Below are positions 1 through 11,810 of a DNA stretch of 64,000 nucleotides, piece by piece. Origin of the DNA: Phaseolus vulgaris. Its lineage: Eukaryota > Streptophyta > Magnoliopsida > Fabales > Fabaceae. The position numbers and the translations under genes were made by a program. Location of the stretch: contig NC_023756.2 in the NCBI RefSeq assembly GCF_000499845.2, forward strand, positions 34,494,763 to 34,558,762. Reading direction: 5' to 3'. Under the pieces are notes generated by a model. It did not search any database. It was not told the origin of the DNA and saw only the letters and a program-made list of their open reading frames with translations. Position 1 is the stretch's first letter, and each line of letters opens with the position of its first letter.

Positions 1-3000
1 TTATTGCGCCTCAAGCACTGAAAATAGGGATGTCCCTTCTCTCCACTAGCTGACACGAAGCGAGACAGGGCTGCCATCCGACCTGTTAGCTGTTGAACCT
101 CCTTCACTGTAGTTGGGCTCCTCATCGCCAAGATGGCGGCACACTTATCGGGGTTTGCCTCTATGCCTCTTTCAGTCAAGAGGAAACCCAAAAACTTCCC
201 AGCTTCCACGCCGAAAATGCATTTCTCTGGATTCAGCTTCAATCTGAACTTGGCGATCGTTGTGAACAATTCCTCCAAGTCGGCAACGTGCTTGCTCTTT
301 TCTGGCGAGGTCACGACCATGTCATCGACGTATGCTTGCACGTTCCTTCCCAGCATCGGTGCAAGTACTCGATCCATCAGCCTCTGGTACGTGGCCCCCG
401 CGTTCTTCAGCCCAAACGGCATCACCTTATAGCAATAACACGACCTCTCCGTCATGAAGGCTGTCTTCTCTTCATCCATGGGATGCATCTTAATCTGATT
501 GTACCCCGAGAAGGCATCCAGGAAGCTCAGCAACTTACACCCTGCAGCACTATCTACCAGGGCGTCTATGCTTGGTAAAGGATATGAATCCTTCGGGCAA
601 GCTTTGTTCAAGTCGGTGAAATTGACGCACATGCGCCATTTCCCGTTACTTTTCTTCACCAGCATGACATTTGCCAACCATTCAGGATACTGAACTTCCC
701 TGATGTGGCCTGCAGCGAGGAGTTTCTGTGTTTCGTCCCTGATCGCCTGCCTCCTCTCTTCGTTGAACTTTCTTCTTCTTTGCCGTACTGGTCTTACCAA
801 GCTGTCCATTGCCAGATGATGGCACAGGAAGTCGGGATCGATCCCGGGCATGTCCGAAGCGGACCATGCAAATGCGTCCAGATGCCGCTCAATCACCTTG
901 GCGATCTGGTCCTGGAGCTCAACCTCCAGGGATCTTCCTAGCTTGAAGATCTTTCCCCCGATCTCTCTCTCGAGCCACTGCTCGACAGGTTTTGGCCTGG
1001 ATTCTCTGGCGATCACCGCCCTGGCGATTTCCTGCTCTCTCGCTTCCTCAGGGCGATTCCGCACCTCTTCCTTCTCCAGACCAGCGTTCCCCTCCCCCAG
1101 CTCAGCGTCCACCATCTCCACGTCCCTTCCGGCGGTCTCTTCTGTTACCGTCGATCTGGGCTTCACACCGGGAGGTGGGGTGGTTGTTACATAACTCACT
1201 GATCTCTTGTTTTTCAGGCTATTCTCATAGCACTTTTTTGCTTCTTTCTGATCAGACTTGATCGTGATCACCACCCCCTCCATAGACGGCAACTTCACCT
1301 TCATGTGCCGAGTCGACGGTATAGCGCCTATCCTGTTAAGCGTGGGCCTTCCCAACAGGATGTTGTATGCTGAAGGAGCGTTTACAATGAGGTACTTGAT
1401 TTTCTCCGTCCTCGAACCAGCCTCATCTGCAAACGTGGTTCTCAACACAATGTACCCCCTGACCTCCACCTGGTCACCAGCGAACCCATACAGGCACCCT
1501 CCATAGGGCCTTAGCTGGTCAAGGGGCAACTCCAGCTGCGTGAAAGTCGGCCAGAACATCACGTCTGCCGAGCTTCCCTGGTCCACCAGAACTCTGTGGA
1601 CCTTCCTTCCCGCCGTAATCAACGAAATGACTATGGGATCGTTGTCATGGGGCACAACGTCCCGAAGATCCTGCTTGGTGAACGTAATGTCCACCTCCGG
1701 CGAGTGATCTTCAAACATATCCACTGTCATCACCGACCGCGCGTACTTCTTCCTCTGCGATGCGGTGCATCCACCACCTGAGAAGCCTCCTGCAATGGTG
1801 TGGATTTCCCCGTGGATAGGCATCTCGTGTTGCTGGGCTTCTCCACCCGCTGGCTGGGAACTCGACGCTCCCCCCGTCCTCCTGTCCAGCAGATAGTCAT
1901 TTAGGAACCCGCTCTTAACCAGATCATCGAGCTGATACCCTAAGGACAAACACGAGTCCAAAGTGTGGCCAAAGCCCTGGTGAAACTCACACCAGGCGTC
2001 TGGCTTTGGTCCCAGCACCTTGTCGCCCACCTTCTCAGGCGCTTTCAACCTAGCAGATATATTGGGAATGGCGATCAGGTCCGCCAATCCCATAACAAAC
2101 TTGTGCTTAGGCAAGCGATTGTATTCCCGGCGTGCTGGTTGCTGGCGTCCCTGGCCCCTCCCTTTGTTCCTCCTATCATAAGGATGGCGAGTCCTCTGGT
2201 CCTTTCTGGCCGCCGCCGCTGTCTCCAGCACCCTTTGCGGCTGGATCCTGGTCTGGGCGCGTGGCCTAGCGGGAGCCACGCTCCCTCTCTTCTCGGCGAC
2301 CTCACTCTCGTCGGCGATGTGAGCCACCGCAAGTCGCCTGACCTCAGTAAACGTTGCAGGGTGAGCCCTGATCAAGGCCTCGCAGAATGGTCCTGGCAGC
2401 ACGCCCTTCTTGAATGCATAGACCAGCATTTCTTCATCTTTAGCCGGCGATCTGACCATCTGCGCTCCAAAGCGATTCAGGTAGTCTCTGAGGGACTCTC
2501 CCTGGTACTGCCTTATATCAAACAAATCATAAGACACCCTGGGCGGTGCCTTGTTCACGATGTATTGCTCGACGAAAACCTTCGAGAACTGCTGAAAATT
2601 GGTTATGTGACCGTTAGGTAGGCTCACAAACCACTCCAACGCCGTTCCCTGGAGCGTGCTCACGAACATCTTGCAATACACGGCGTCTGACCCTCCCGAC
2701 AGCATCATCTGTGTATGGAACGTGGTTAGATGAGCCTCTAGATCCTCCACGCCGGTAAAGACAGCCTTGACAGGGACCACGCTCGTAGGAATAGGCGTGT
2801 CAGTAATCGCCTGAGCGAAAGGCATAGGAAAAACACGAGGTGGCGACGACGGCGCGACCTCTTCAGCAATAGGACGCCCCTGCTGCTCCTGAAGAGCTTG
2901 ACGCAGCTCCTCAGTCACCTTGGTAAGCTCATCATTCCTGGCCCGAGAGGCGGCCAGGTCCTCATGCATTCGCGCCTGCTCTATGCGCGAGGCTTCCACA

Positions 3001-3104
3001 GTCGCCTACAACGAGCGCATAATATCTACCATCTGCGCCATGGTCATGGCGGCGTCACCTTCAGCAGCGACAGGCGCCACGGGGCTTGAACGATTGCTTC
3101 TCAT
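1..3104 (-). pseudogene. gag-pol polyprotein of the Tat-like element (gag, protease, RT; one amber stop)
   Basis: One frame stays open from the ATG at 3104 (a second in-frame ATG lies at 3113) to the window edge, except for a TAG at 3006-3008. The related element at 21931-22872 has CAG (Gln) there, so this looks like a point nonsense mutation about 33 codons in. Gag occupies roughly 3104-2150, with a coiled-coil-like Glu/Arg-rich start. The protease core (DQGSSADVMF, about 1550-1600) and the RT active site YVDD (about 310-330) are intact. No frameshift was seen in about 1 kb of pol. Gag would be made only by readthrough or from a downstream Met. The remaining pol is beyond the edge. Confidence 0.85.
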
Positions 3105-3500
3105 TTTTCTCATGAACTTAGCGAATCACAAAATGCAGCGAACGACACTTACTTCAGCTACGATCGATTCAGCGATCAATCGGAAGAAACTGTGCGAAAC
3201 TCCGCAAGAAAACTCAAGAACACCGCAAACCTTCAAAGAAACTTGCAACTCCACCAGAAACCACTGCTCTTCCCACGGACAACCAAACGAGCGAAAGAAC
3301 TCAACTCCACCGAACAAATTACGCGTAAACAGCAGGAAAACCTCACTTCACCGATCGAAAACCCAAACGAACGGTATAAAACGCGAATTCACCGAACAAA
3401 TTTCAAGCCAACAGCGAACGATGGTTGCACCAGCACACAACCACGCAGAAACTTCGAAAACCTTCAAGAACTCACGCTGTGGATGGGAGCAAGTTTTACA

Positions 3501-3520
3501 CGGCCCCACGATGGGCGCCT
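3501..3520 (-). promoter_or_regulatory. primer-binding site of the Tat-like element
   Basis: Directly inside the LTR end at 3523, the minus strand reads GGCGCCCATCGTGGGGCCG. This matches the site at 23014-23033 except for one base and an adjacent small change. It would prime minus-strand DNA synthesis from a host tRNA. It is clearly not the initiator-Met type used by the copia and TRIM elements in this window. Confidence 0.75.
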
Positions 3521-3522
3521 GA

Positions 3523-4319
3523 TGATCCTGCCTGTTGACCGGAACGCTGGAAACTGCCTCGTCAAAGGATCGACGTGCGCGCCGCTTCAAACCTCCGTTC
3601 TTCTTCGAGATCCACCTCAAGAACCTGCAAAGGAACAGAGCGGCGCCGCTGCGGCCGATCGCACTCCAACGCCCAAGTCAGTGACCGAATCACCAAATAC
3701 TAAGAGAACAGGAACCGTGCAAATTCTCTCTCACAGTGTGCTCTAGAACTCGCAAGCGTAAAGAGTATAATCTGAACGTGCGTACCTCAGAAAGTTCGTT
3801 GAGAACTCTTATATACCTGGTCACTTTCTCTCTCCTGGCAGTTACAGATTTAGGCACGTGGCTCGCATCCAACTGTACACGTGCCGTCATCTGGAGCCTC
3901 CTTGACTTGGGCGCTGCTTCTACTCTCATTTTGCTAAGTTACTTATGCATGGTACTGCCCAGTGCATAGCTAACTTGGGAGCGCGATCTCTACTGGAATT
4001 GGCGAGTTAGGGTGCCTTCGTACACCTTCCCTGTGGTCTCGCCGGCCACCTTCATAATCTGCACCACCTTCATCTCTGGCGATGTGCTTGCTCTGGCGAT
4101 CTCCAATCACTAGGTCGCCTGAGTTTACATCTGGCGACTTCATCTTTAACCCGGTGATCGCCGATTCTGGTATGCTGGAGATCGGAACGCGCCAACTTAA
4201 TAACTGGCGACTTCACGAGCCCCCCGACTTCCTTCCCTTCTGCCAACCTGGCGCCTTGTCAACACGCCTATACTGTAGCTGGATGCCACGTCATCACTTC
4301 CGACTACCAGGGCGGTACA
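3523..4319 (-). repeat. 5' LTR of the Tat-like element
   Basis: The LTR is bounded by TG at 3523 and CA at 4319 on the plus strand (TG...CA on both strands). It aligns end to end with the solo LTR at 55130-56021, starting TGATCCTGCCTG and ending with CCAG-G-CGGTACA. It is 797 bp against 892 bp for the solo copy, so it carries internal deletions. A TATA-like box (minus-strand GGTATATAAGAG) lies near 3808-3820. The right neighbour is a foreign, AT-rich sequence. Confidence 0.85.
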
Positions 4320-5041
4320 GATTTGAAGACAAGTAATAAAAGTTAAAAGAAAGAAAGCTAAACCAAATTAGAATTTAGAGAATGACAAAACTTTTAACAA
4401 TACAAACAAGAAAAGCACTTATGTAGACTCGAAGAAACTTACTTAAATTTTTAACTATGAAGTTTTGATTTTCTTAGAAATTATAAAAGCAAGGATAAAA
4501 TTCCACAGATATGAAAACAATTTGCCACATAAAAAGAATCCTCTTAATATTTTAATCTTGAAATGTGAATTGCATTCAAATTGTTTGTGTATTCTTTTTA
4601 TGAATTTAAAATGTCCACATTCTTGACATGAATATTTTTTACTTCACTTTCAAATTTTCACAAAGAGAAAGGGATTCAATTCATATGATCATTTGAATTC
4701 TTTGTTTGGAACTAAATCAACTACCACTAAAACAATTTCTAGTTTCTTTTACTTCTTCACAATTAAAATTAAAATAAGAAGAAAGGAATTCAAAACTCCT
4801 AAAACACAGAGAACATAAGACTCAAGCAAAATAAGTAAGGGGAAAAAAATTACACAAAATAATTCAAAAGCATAATTTAAATTGCTTCATGAATAAAAAT
4901 GAGGAATTGGAAATGACAAGAATTTAAAGGAGGAATTGAAATTGCTTGAAGATAAAAGCAATGATTGAAATGTGTTGAAAATTAAAGGCAGAAATCGACT
5001 AAAAAAATTAAGCACAATTTAACCATGCTCTGAATACCACA
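4320..5041 (-). mobile_element. leader and primer site of a truncated CRM/chromovirus-like element
   Basis: This AT-rich stretch has no coding sequence I can defend. At its right end the minus strand reads TGTGGTATTCAGAGCATGGT (5041-5022), an initiator-Met primer-binding site abutting the LTR fragment that begins at 5042. The stretch is therefore best read as the 5' leader of that element, cut off on the left by the Tat-like insertion ending at 4319. Confidence 0.6.
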
Positions 5042-5465
5042 TGATGTGAGTTGATTTTAAGATTGCACATTTTATGGGTTGCACTTTGTTTATGAGTTTT
5101 TGTTTTAAGTAGAATATGATGAGAAACCCAAAGAAGATTCCCATTGGACACAAACTTAACCAAGTGGTTAAGTAAGTGTGAAGGTTCACTTCTAGAGGGC
5201 AAAGAGACAACACAATTATATGGTGTTGATGATGAATATGTGCGGAATTAAAGAGCATATAAGGGAAAGAAAGAAGATGGAAACAGAATAAATAAAAGAT
5301 GAACATAACAACATAAAGGAATGGAAAAGTAAAATGATGAAAGGAAAAATAAGCTTAGGATGATGAAGGTGTGGTCACGCCATTTGGAGGGGGAGGAGAC
5401 TCCAAGATGAATGGTGAAGAGCCGCCACTTGAGGTGTACTACACTCAAGATAAAACCCAAGAATT
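5042..5465 (-). repeat. LTR fragment related to the chromovirus LTR at 41595-42495
   Basis: It starts TGATGTGAGTTGATTTTA like the LTR at 41595. It shares the later blocks GTGAAGGTTCA-TT and GCCGCCACTTGAG. A full family LTR is about 0.9-1.0 kb, so only the primer-site-proximal part survives. The right boundary is approximate, because the sequence passes into a copia LTR with no clear junction. Confidence 0.6.
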
Positions 5466-5632
5466 TTAGGAGTATTAAAGTAAAAGAAAGAGTAGGGTAA
5501 ATCCCTTGTGTGTATTGAACACATAGGGTTATGTTTGTATAGGAAAAGAAACATATGGGCTAAGCCCATTACGTAAATATGAAATATGTAACAATATCTA
5601 TAATATCTAATAATATCTAATAATATCTAACA
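5466..5632 (-). repeat. 3' LTR of a Ty1-copia element (left boundary uncertain)
   Basis: On the minus strand a polypurine tract (GCTTGAGAGGGAG, about 5645-5633) is followed at 5632 by TGTTAGATATTATTAG, a normal copia 3' LTR start. The first 50 bp hold a threefold ATATCTAATA repeat. I could not locate the other LTR end. Confidence 0.5.
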
Positions 5633-5639
5633 CTCCCTC

Positions 5640-7545
5640 TCAAGCTGGTGCACATAAATCTATGTACCCAGCTTGCTACAAATATAATCAATCCTAGGCT
5701 CTCGTAAAGGTTTAGTAAAAATATCTGCTAATTGATTATTTGAATTAACAAACACGGTCTTGATATCTCGCAATATAATCTTTTCTCAAATGAAATCACA
5801 ATCAATCTCAATATGTTTGGTCCTTTCATGAAAAAATGGATTTGAGTTAATATAAAGAGCAACCTGATTATCACATATAAGTGTCATTTGAGTTACCTCT
5901 CCAAATTGCAATTCTTTATGTAACTGTTTAAGCCAAATAAGCTCATAGTAGCTGAGGCCATAACTCTATATTCTGCTTTTGCAGTCGATCTTGCCACAAC
6001 ACTTTCTTTCTTGCTCTTCCAAGAGATCAAGTTATCACCAATGGAGACACAATAACTGGAAGTTGATCTTCTATTAGATGGAGATCCTGCCCAATCAGCA
6101 TATGAATAACAAACGACTTTAGTATGGTTATTATGACCATATAACAAACCTTTTCTAGGAGATCCTTTAATTTACTTCACTATACGAATGACTGCATTCC
6201 AATGAACTTCACATGGAGAATTAAGAAATTGACTTACCACATTACCACACTAACTGCTAAGGAAATATCAGGACGAGTAATAGTGAGATAGTTCAATTTT
6301 CCAACTAATCTCTTGTACTTCTCAGGATCTGAAAGAGGCTCCCCCTGATTGGGTAAAAGCTTGACACTGGGATCCATGGAAGTATCAACAGATTTCGAAT
6401 TCATCAACCCAATTTCCTCCAAAATATCCAATGCATATTTTCTTTGAGAGATAACAATACCAGTACTGGATTGTGCTACCTCAATCCCCAAGAAATATCT
6501 GAGTTTGCCAAGATCTTTGGTCTGAAAGTATTGAAAAATGTGTTGTTTTACTTGTGAGATGTCATGGTGATCACTGCCTGTAAGAACAATGTCATCAACA
6601 TATACTGCAAGATAGATACACCCAACACTCGAGTGACGATAAAAAACTAAATGATTTGTTTCACTACGAGTCATACCAATCTGTTGAACAACAATGCTAA
6701 ATTTTCCAAACCAAGCCCTAGAAGACTTCTTTAGGTCATATAAAGATTTTTGAATACGACTTACCAATCCAGAAGACTCCCCTTGAGCAACAAAACCGGG
6801 AGGTTGCTCCATGTAAATTTCTTCCTGCAAATCCCCATTAAGAAAAGCATTTATGACATCCAGTTGATAAAGAGGCCATTGTTGAAGAGTAGCCATAGCT
6901 ATGAATAAGCGAACATAAGCCATCTTTGCCACTGGAGAAAAAGTTTCACCATAGTCTAAACCAAAAACTTGGGTATAACCCTTAACCACAAGACGAGTTT
7001 TGAGACGATTAATAGTACCATCAGGACCAACTTTGATAACAAAAATCCACCTGCAACCATCAACAAATTTCCTATATGGTAAAGGAACAACTTCCCAAGT
7101 TTCATTATTTTGAAACGCATTCATTTCATCAAGCATGGCCTGACGCCAACCAGGATTAGCTAAGGCATCACCTATAGATTTTGGAATAGATACAAAAGAA
7201 ATAGACGAAAGGCAAGTATGAAAGGGTTGAGATAGTCTATGGTAACTCGAAGCAGTATAATGTGGAGAGGGATTACGGGTAGAATGTATACCTTTACGAA
7301 TAGCAATAGGAAGATCAGGTTCAATTGTCGGAGGTTCAACTGTCAGAGCCGGAGGGGGATGAGGTTGGCACCAGAATAGAGTCAGCTGATGGACGATGAG
7401 ACGTTTGACAACGACTATACACTTGAAGAATTGGTGGCAGTGGCGAATCGTTAGGTGCACTAGGCACAACAAGAGGAATATTAACTTGATTAGATGAAGA
7501 CATAGAAGGAGAAGGACAAGACTTAAAGTAAAGGGAATATTCACT
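5640..7545 (-). pseudogene. Ty1-copia pol fragment (reverse transcriptase and RNase H), broken
   Basis: The RT domain lies at about 7150-6234. It shows GCRWIFVIK, the NAFLNGDL and MEQPPGF blocks, YVDDIVLTG (about 6585-6610) and YFLGIEVA. After a stop and frame change near 6234-6147, RNase H continues (YADWAGSPSNRRSTS, SWKSKKESVVARSTAKAEYR) and runs to about 5640 with further stops. Gag, protease and integrase are absent. The upstream side joins a Ty3 gag fragment at about 7545, giving a chimeric reading frame. This is a Tork/Tnt1-type copia by general resemblance; the lineage is inferred. Confidence 0.85.
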
Positions 7546-7874
7546 GAAGACCTAAACGTCTTCGCCAGATTCCTGATCAAGGAATCACTGAACGAGCTGG
7601 CTGTCATCCCTTGTACAAAGGCGGTGACTACCATGTCCTCATCCTGAGTTTGTAGTCTTACTAAGACTGCACAGGATCTACTCAAATATTCTTTAAGCGA
7701 CTCTTTTTCCCTTTGTTTGACATTGAAAAGGTCATACAATCTTGGGGGGTTGACCTTACTAGTCGAGAACTGTTCCTTGAACATTCTAGAGAACTGAGTG
7801 AAAGAAGTGATGTGTCTGTCCGAGATTCCGCTAAACCATTGCATAGCTTTTCCTGTGAATGTGCCCATGAGCAT
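6234..7874 (-). pseudogene. chimeric 546-codon frame: Ty3 gag piece fused to copia RT
   Basis: A single open frame begins with about 110 residues of Ty3-type capsid (WFSGISDRHITSF, FKEQFSTSK, LYDLFNVKQREKESLKEYL) and ends in Ty1-copia RT. The two families never share a polyprotein, so the frame results from rearrangement between about 7545 and 7560. The middle section (about 7300-7540) is of poor quality and does not resemble either family well. No promoter is evident beyond the adjoining LTR. It is an accidental fusion unless expression is shown. Confidence 0.7.
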
Positions 7875-8258
7875 TTTAGATCAGATTGCATATAACCCTC
7901 CAGAGATGATCATTTGAGCCCGGAACGCCTTTAAATGATTTTTAGGATCCTCCACCTAGAGAAAAGCTTGGGTGTGATATAGTGAGGCGACACGGGCTCT
8001 TCCATAATTTCCTGAGGGAATGGCTTGGGGTCATCCCTTGAAGAAAAACCTGCTCAGCCTTAGCTTCTCCCCGGATTCGCTCTTGCTCGCGTCATTATTC
8101 TTTGTTTACCTCCTGGAGAACCCTCATGGCTTCCATAATTTTTTGCAAGGCAGGGGCCTCGCTTCCTTCAGATCCCAGCGGTTCTTGTGGTCCTTGCCTT
8201 GTGTTTATGATCATGTTAGAAGGCTTAGTTGCAAATGTGGGTGGGATCAGGTTTTATC
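7546..8258 (-). pseudogene. gag fragment of a second Ty3 (Tat-like) family
   Basis: Minus-strand gag similarity runs from near the primer site to 7546. It includes AFRAQMIISGGLY upstream and the block quoted for the chimeric frame. There is an in-frame TGA in the upstream part (about 7890) and other frame breaks. It is truncated at the copia junction. The LTR at 8281-8859 and the primer site at 8259-8278 belong to it. Confidence 0.65.
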
Positions 8259-8278
8259 AAGCCCCATGGTGGGCGCCA
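8259..8278 (-). promoter_or_regulatory. primer-binding site
   Basis: The minus strand reads TTGGCGCCCACCATGGGGCT beside the LTR start at 8281, the same class as the sites at 3501-3520 and 23014-23033. This confirms that the LTR on its right is a 5' LTR of a minus-oriented Ty3 element. Confidence 0.7.
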
Positions 8279-8280
8279 AA

Positions 8281-8859
8281 TGTTCTCGTCGGCTCACTTC
8301 GGTCAGTCTCTAAGGTGAGCTCCGCTTTGACTTATCTCCACGGGATGTTCCAAGATGTTGTTGCTAGATGACAAAAGGGGGCTCTACCTGTTGAGCACAC
8401 TCTGATGATCAAGTTAGTGAGAATATTCAAACTATAAAATCTTTTTCAGCTTAAAGTATTCAAAAAAGCGTACCTTTACTAAGGGTCTTAAACCCTTTTT
8501 ATAGACATTCCTTCAATAATTTTCATCAATGCGAATATAATCTTAACAACCAGAATATAATTTCAAGGAAAGGAATATAATCCCAACAACAAGAATGTGT
8601 ACCTTTGTTTTCGGGTACCATGCAATATATTCTTAATAACTTTATTTACATCAAAATATATAATTAACAATTTCGGTTAATCACCACGTGGGTTGGTTTT
8701 TAATTATTTATTTAATAAGAACCATTGACCATCTGGGCCTATCTCATGGCATGTTATTGGGCCCATACTTGACCTAGGTCGAGCTGGGTATAAATTATCT
8801 ACCGAGCTTACTACATTTAAGTGCTTGGGCCGAGGATCCGAGCACGTCTGGTCAGTACA
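8281..8859 (-). repeat. 5' LTR of the second Ty3 family
   Basis: It is 579 bp, bounded TG (8281) to CA (8859). It lies beside a primer site and has a TATA-like box (minus-strand GTCTATAAAAAGG, about 8497-8509). Its sequence does not match the 797-1193 bp Tat LTRs elsewhere, so it is a different family. Beyond 8859 lies an older, more decayed pol. Confidence 0.75.
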
Positions 8860-10698
8860 AAAAATTTCCAATTATCTCCATTCCCTATGTGTTAAAGGGA
8901 CATGATGTGATAATGGAATAAAGCTCTTCATGCAGTATTAAATGAATCGGTCCGAAATTTCGACATTCTTGACATTTTTGGATGAAGATTTTGACGTCTT
9001 TTTTCATTGTTGGCCAATAGTAATCAAATCGTAATGCTCTGGCAGTCATGCAATGAGCTTCTGAGTGTAACCCACATATTTCGTGGTGTAGTTTAATCAT
9101 TAAATATTCTGCTTGCTTCTTATCTAAACATTTTAGTAAGGGCGAGGGGAACCCTCGTCTAAAGAGCTCGTTGTATAACATGGTGTAGTATGCGGCCTAT
9201 CAACGTATCTTTTTTGCTTCACTAAGGCTACTAGGTAGCTCATTTTTAGTGAGATAGGTAATGATCGGGGTCATCCAATTTGAAACTCCCAGATTCACCT
9301 GTAACACGTCCATATGGTCTTAGCTTGACATATTCAATGTTTGTTGAATTAGTGTGCGATGTTGTCTTACGTTTTTGGTACTAGCAAGTTTTGACAACAA
9401 ATCAGCTCGATCATTGGCCGTTGGAGGTACATGTATTATTTGAAATTGTTCAAAGCGTCGTTCAGGGCGATGTAGTACTTTTGAAGCATAAGTTCTTTAG
9501 CTTTATATTCTACCTTTATTTGACTTGTGACTAGTTGGGAATCACTATACCATTTGACCTTCTTCACTCCCATTTCATGGGCTAACTTCATTCCAGCGAC
9601 CAAGACCTCATATTTAACTTGGTTGTTGGACGTTGTGAAGTTAAATTGTTGTAAAGTTAAATTGTATTGCTTATTCCAATGTGATTTGATCAGGTCCTTC
9701 AAGTATGACCTCAGTTCCACTACCTTTTTTAATTGGTGAAACATCAACATATGCAAAGTCCATCACTTATGTTCTTCTCCAATCTGGGGAAGCTCTATAA
9801 TAAAGTCAGCCAAGAATTGGGTTTTCATCGGTCCCCGACCTTCAAAGTGGAGTCCAAACTCTGATAATCGCCTATGTTATCATTCTGCTGGCTAAATCGA
9901 GCTTATGAAGGACATGTTTGATAGGATAATCATTTCGGACTATAATGTCAAAACTTCAGAAATAATGTTTGAGTCTTCCTGAGAACACCAATGCCTATAC
10001 CAATTTTTGAATAATTTGGTATCTTTCTTCAGTTGGTTATAATGTTCAACTAGTGAAATACATGGGTTGTTTCCTTTTTTCCTTTTCATAGACTAGAACT
10101 AAGCATACCACCAAGAAGGAAATACCAAGGTAAAGAATCAAAGAGGAGTGTTGGCTGGACTTACCAGTGTTGATAAAGAGGCAATACCGCCTTTCAACCT
10201 AGTGAACATATCTTCACACTGTTGATTCCACTCAATTCTTTTTTCACCTTTCAATGATCGAAAAGGGATTTTCCTTCTCCGCTAGTTTTGGAATGAATCA
10301 GTATAGTGAAGCGAGTTTCCCATTTAACCATTGAAGATCCTTAAGGGTGGTCGGACTTCCCGAATTTGTGGTTGCTTCACATTTTTCCGGGTTCACTTCT
10401 ATTCCTTTTGTTGGTGATCATGAAGCCTTAAAACATTCCTCCTCCTACTCCAAAAAAGCATTTATCTAGATTGAGACGCACGTCATGCGCTCAGATTTGA
10501 ATGAAAACTTTCTCCAAATCAACTAGATGGTCTTTGGCCGTCGAGGTCTTTACCACCATGTCATCTACATATACTTCCATTCATTTTTCTATTAGATTAG
10601 AAAAGACCTTGTCCATTAAGCGTTGATATGTAACTCACGCATTCTAAACACCAAACGACATAACCTGGTAGCAAAAGTTGGTCCCATTAGTCATGAAC
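8860..10698 (-). pseudogene. degraded Ty3 (Tat-like) pol: RT, RNase H, integrase start
   Basis: Successive minus-strand blocks are: RT (about 10697-9900, YVDDMVV near 10553-10575, then a frame with several stops), RNase H (9756-9436, FTTSNNQVKYEVLVAG and WYSDSQLVTSQ) and the integrase zinc-binding segment (9181-8885, with H-x-H and CQEC ligands around LHSEAHCMTARALRFDYYWPTM). Many stops and frameshifts make it the oldest Ty3 copy in the window. It is cut on the left by the LTR ending at 8859 and on the right by a hAT element. Confidence 0.75.
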
Positions 10699-10706
10699 AT
10701 TATTAC

Positions 10707-11802
10707 TATGGATGACAAAGTGGGCGGGCCAAACGGGTTGGCCCGCGACATGCTGAGAAAATGTGGGGTGAACTGCCTATTTCAAGCCGCTGGCTTGCTA
10801 AGCCTGTCCCACATAACTTGTAGCCCGCACGGGCCAAGTGCAAGGTGGGCTTACCCAAATATTCCTCATATTTTAAAAATTTAAAAATTTCTTTCTGTAC
10901 CCCTATCATTTTTTCTTGTAGCCTCAAAAAGTCTAAAATTATCTATTCCATATTCTATAATCCAAACACAAATTTGTATTATAGATTGAACAATCTGAAA
11001 TATTGTACAATCCAAAACACAAATTTTAACTTCCAGATTCTATAACCTGAGAAGTCTTTGAATTTCACATTTTGGAACTAAAGAAAAACTATCCAACAAA
11101 AAATGTCAAATGTTAATTTGAATATTTTTTTATGTAAGGGGTGCTAGAAGAAAGGGATGAAGGTGGAGGAATAAACTACCCTCGATCCCTAATTCATAAC
11201 ATCTTCATGAAATTCGATAATAGTTTTTTAATATTTAATAATGTTTGTTTTTTCTTTCTAAAATGCATAGATTATTTAGGTTTCAATACTCATCAAGTAC
11301 TAAATGCACTAATTAGAACTTAGGCCTTTTTATAATAAAATTTAAATATAATATTATTATATATTATTTTATATTATTTTTTAAATTAGAATAGGCATAT
11401 GAGTCTACATGTATTGTCTTAAAAAAATGTATATATGTAATGAAATATTTTATTATTCAATTTATTAGTACGATTGAAATTCAAATTTCATTAAAAATCA
11501 AAATATTATTATAAGTTTTTTATGCATATCTTATTACGCATGTATCATGATAATAATATAATAATAATAATAATAATAATAATATAAAATCATTTACCTA
11601 ATTCATCTAAATAAGAAAATAAAAACTTAATAAACAAAACATAAATTTATTCAAAATTTATATTTAATTTTTTATTAATTAAAAAAATATTTATTATAGG
11701 GGCTGGATATTTTATGCAGGTTGGACCAATCTTACCCACATTTTATAGATCAAATTTAAAATGAACCTACGCGAGGTGGATTCACACTCATTGCCATCCC
11801 TA
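10707..11802. mobile_element. non-autonomous hAT-type DNA transposon
   Basis: The ends are imperfect inverted repeats of the hAT kind: TATGGATGACAAAG on the left and TAGGGATGGCAATG (reverse complement) on the right. They are flanked by 8-bp duplications, ATTATTAC (10699-10706) and ACTATTAC (11803-11810), 7 of 8 matching. G-rich subterminal words (GGGCGGGCC, GGCCCGC) follow the left end, and the body is AT-rich with a TAA microsatellite (about 11552-11584). No transposase frame is visible. It inserted next to the decayed Ty3 RT. Confidence 0.75.
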
Positions 11803-11810
11803 ACTATTAC

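Larger units (their letters stand above)
1..4319 (-). mobile_element. Tat-like Ty3-gypsy retrotransposon, 5' part (runs off the left edge)
   Basis: Read on the minus strand, the order is 5' LTR (4319-3523), a primer-binding site (3520-3501), an untranslated leader (about 3500-3114), then gag, protease and reverse transcriptase up to base 1. RNase H, integrase and the 3' LTR would lie left of the window. The same family recurs as a nearly full-length copy at 17725-24228 and as a solo LTR at 55130-56021. The primer site is of the GGCGCC-CACCGTGGGGCC type rather than the initiator-Met type, and no chromodomain-bearing end is visible. I infer the Tat clade from the gag-pol layout and primer site; the domain order itself is read from the sequence. 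Confidence 0.9.

Noticed and set aside
93..3746. Several open frames on the plus strand of 60-218 codons
   Set aside because: They are antisense to a continuous gag-pol reading on the minus strand and match no family. The GC-rich coding sequence keeps the opposite strand open.
10678..11323. Short frames of 60-73 codons at the hAT left end
   Set aside because: No transposase similarity, and they cross the element boundary.
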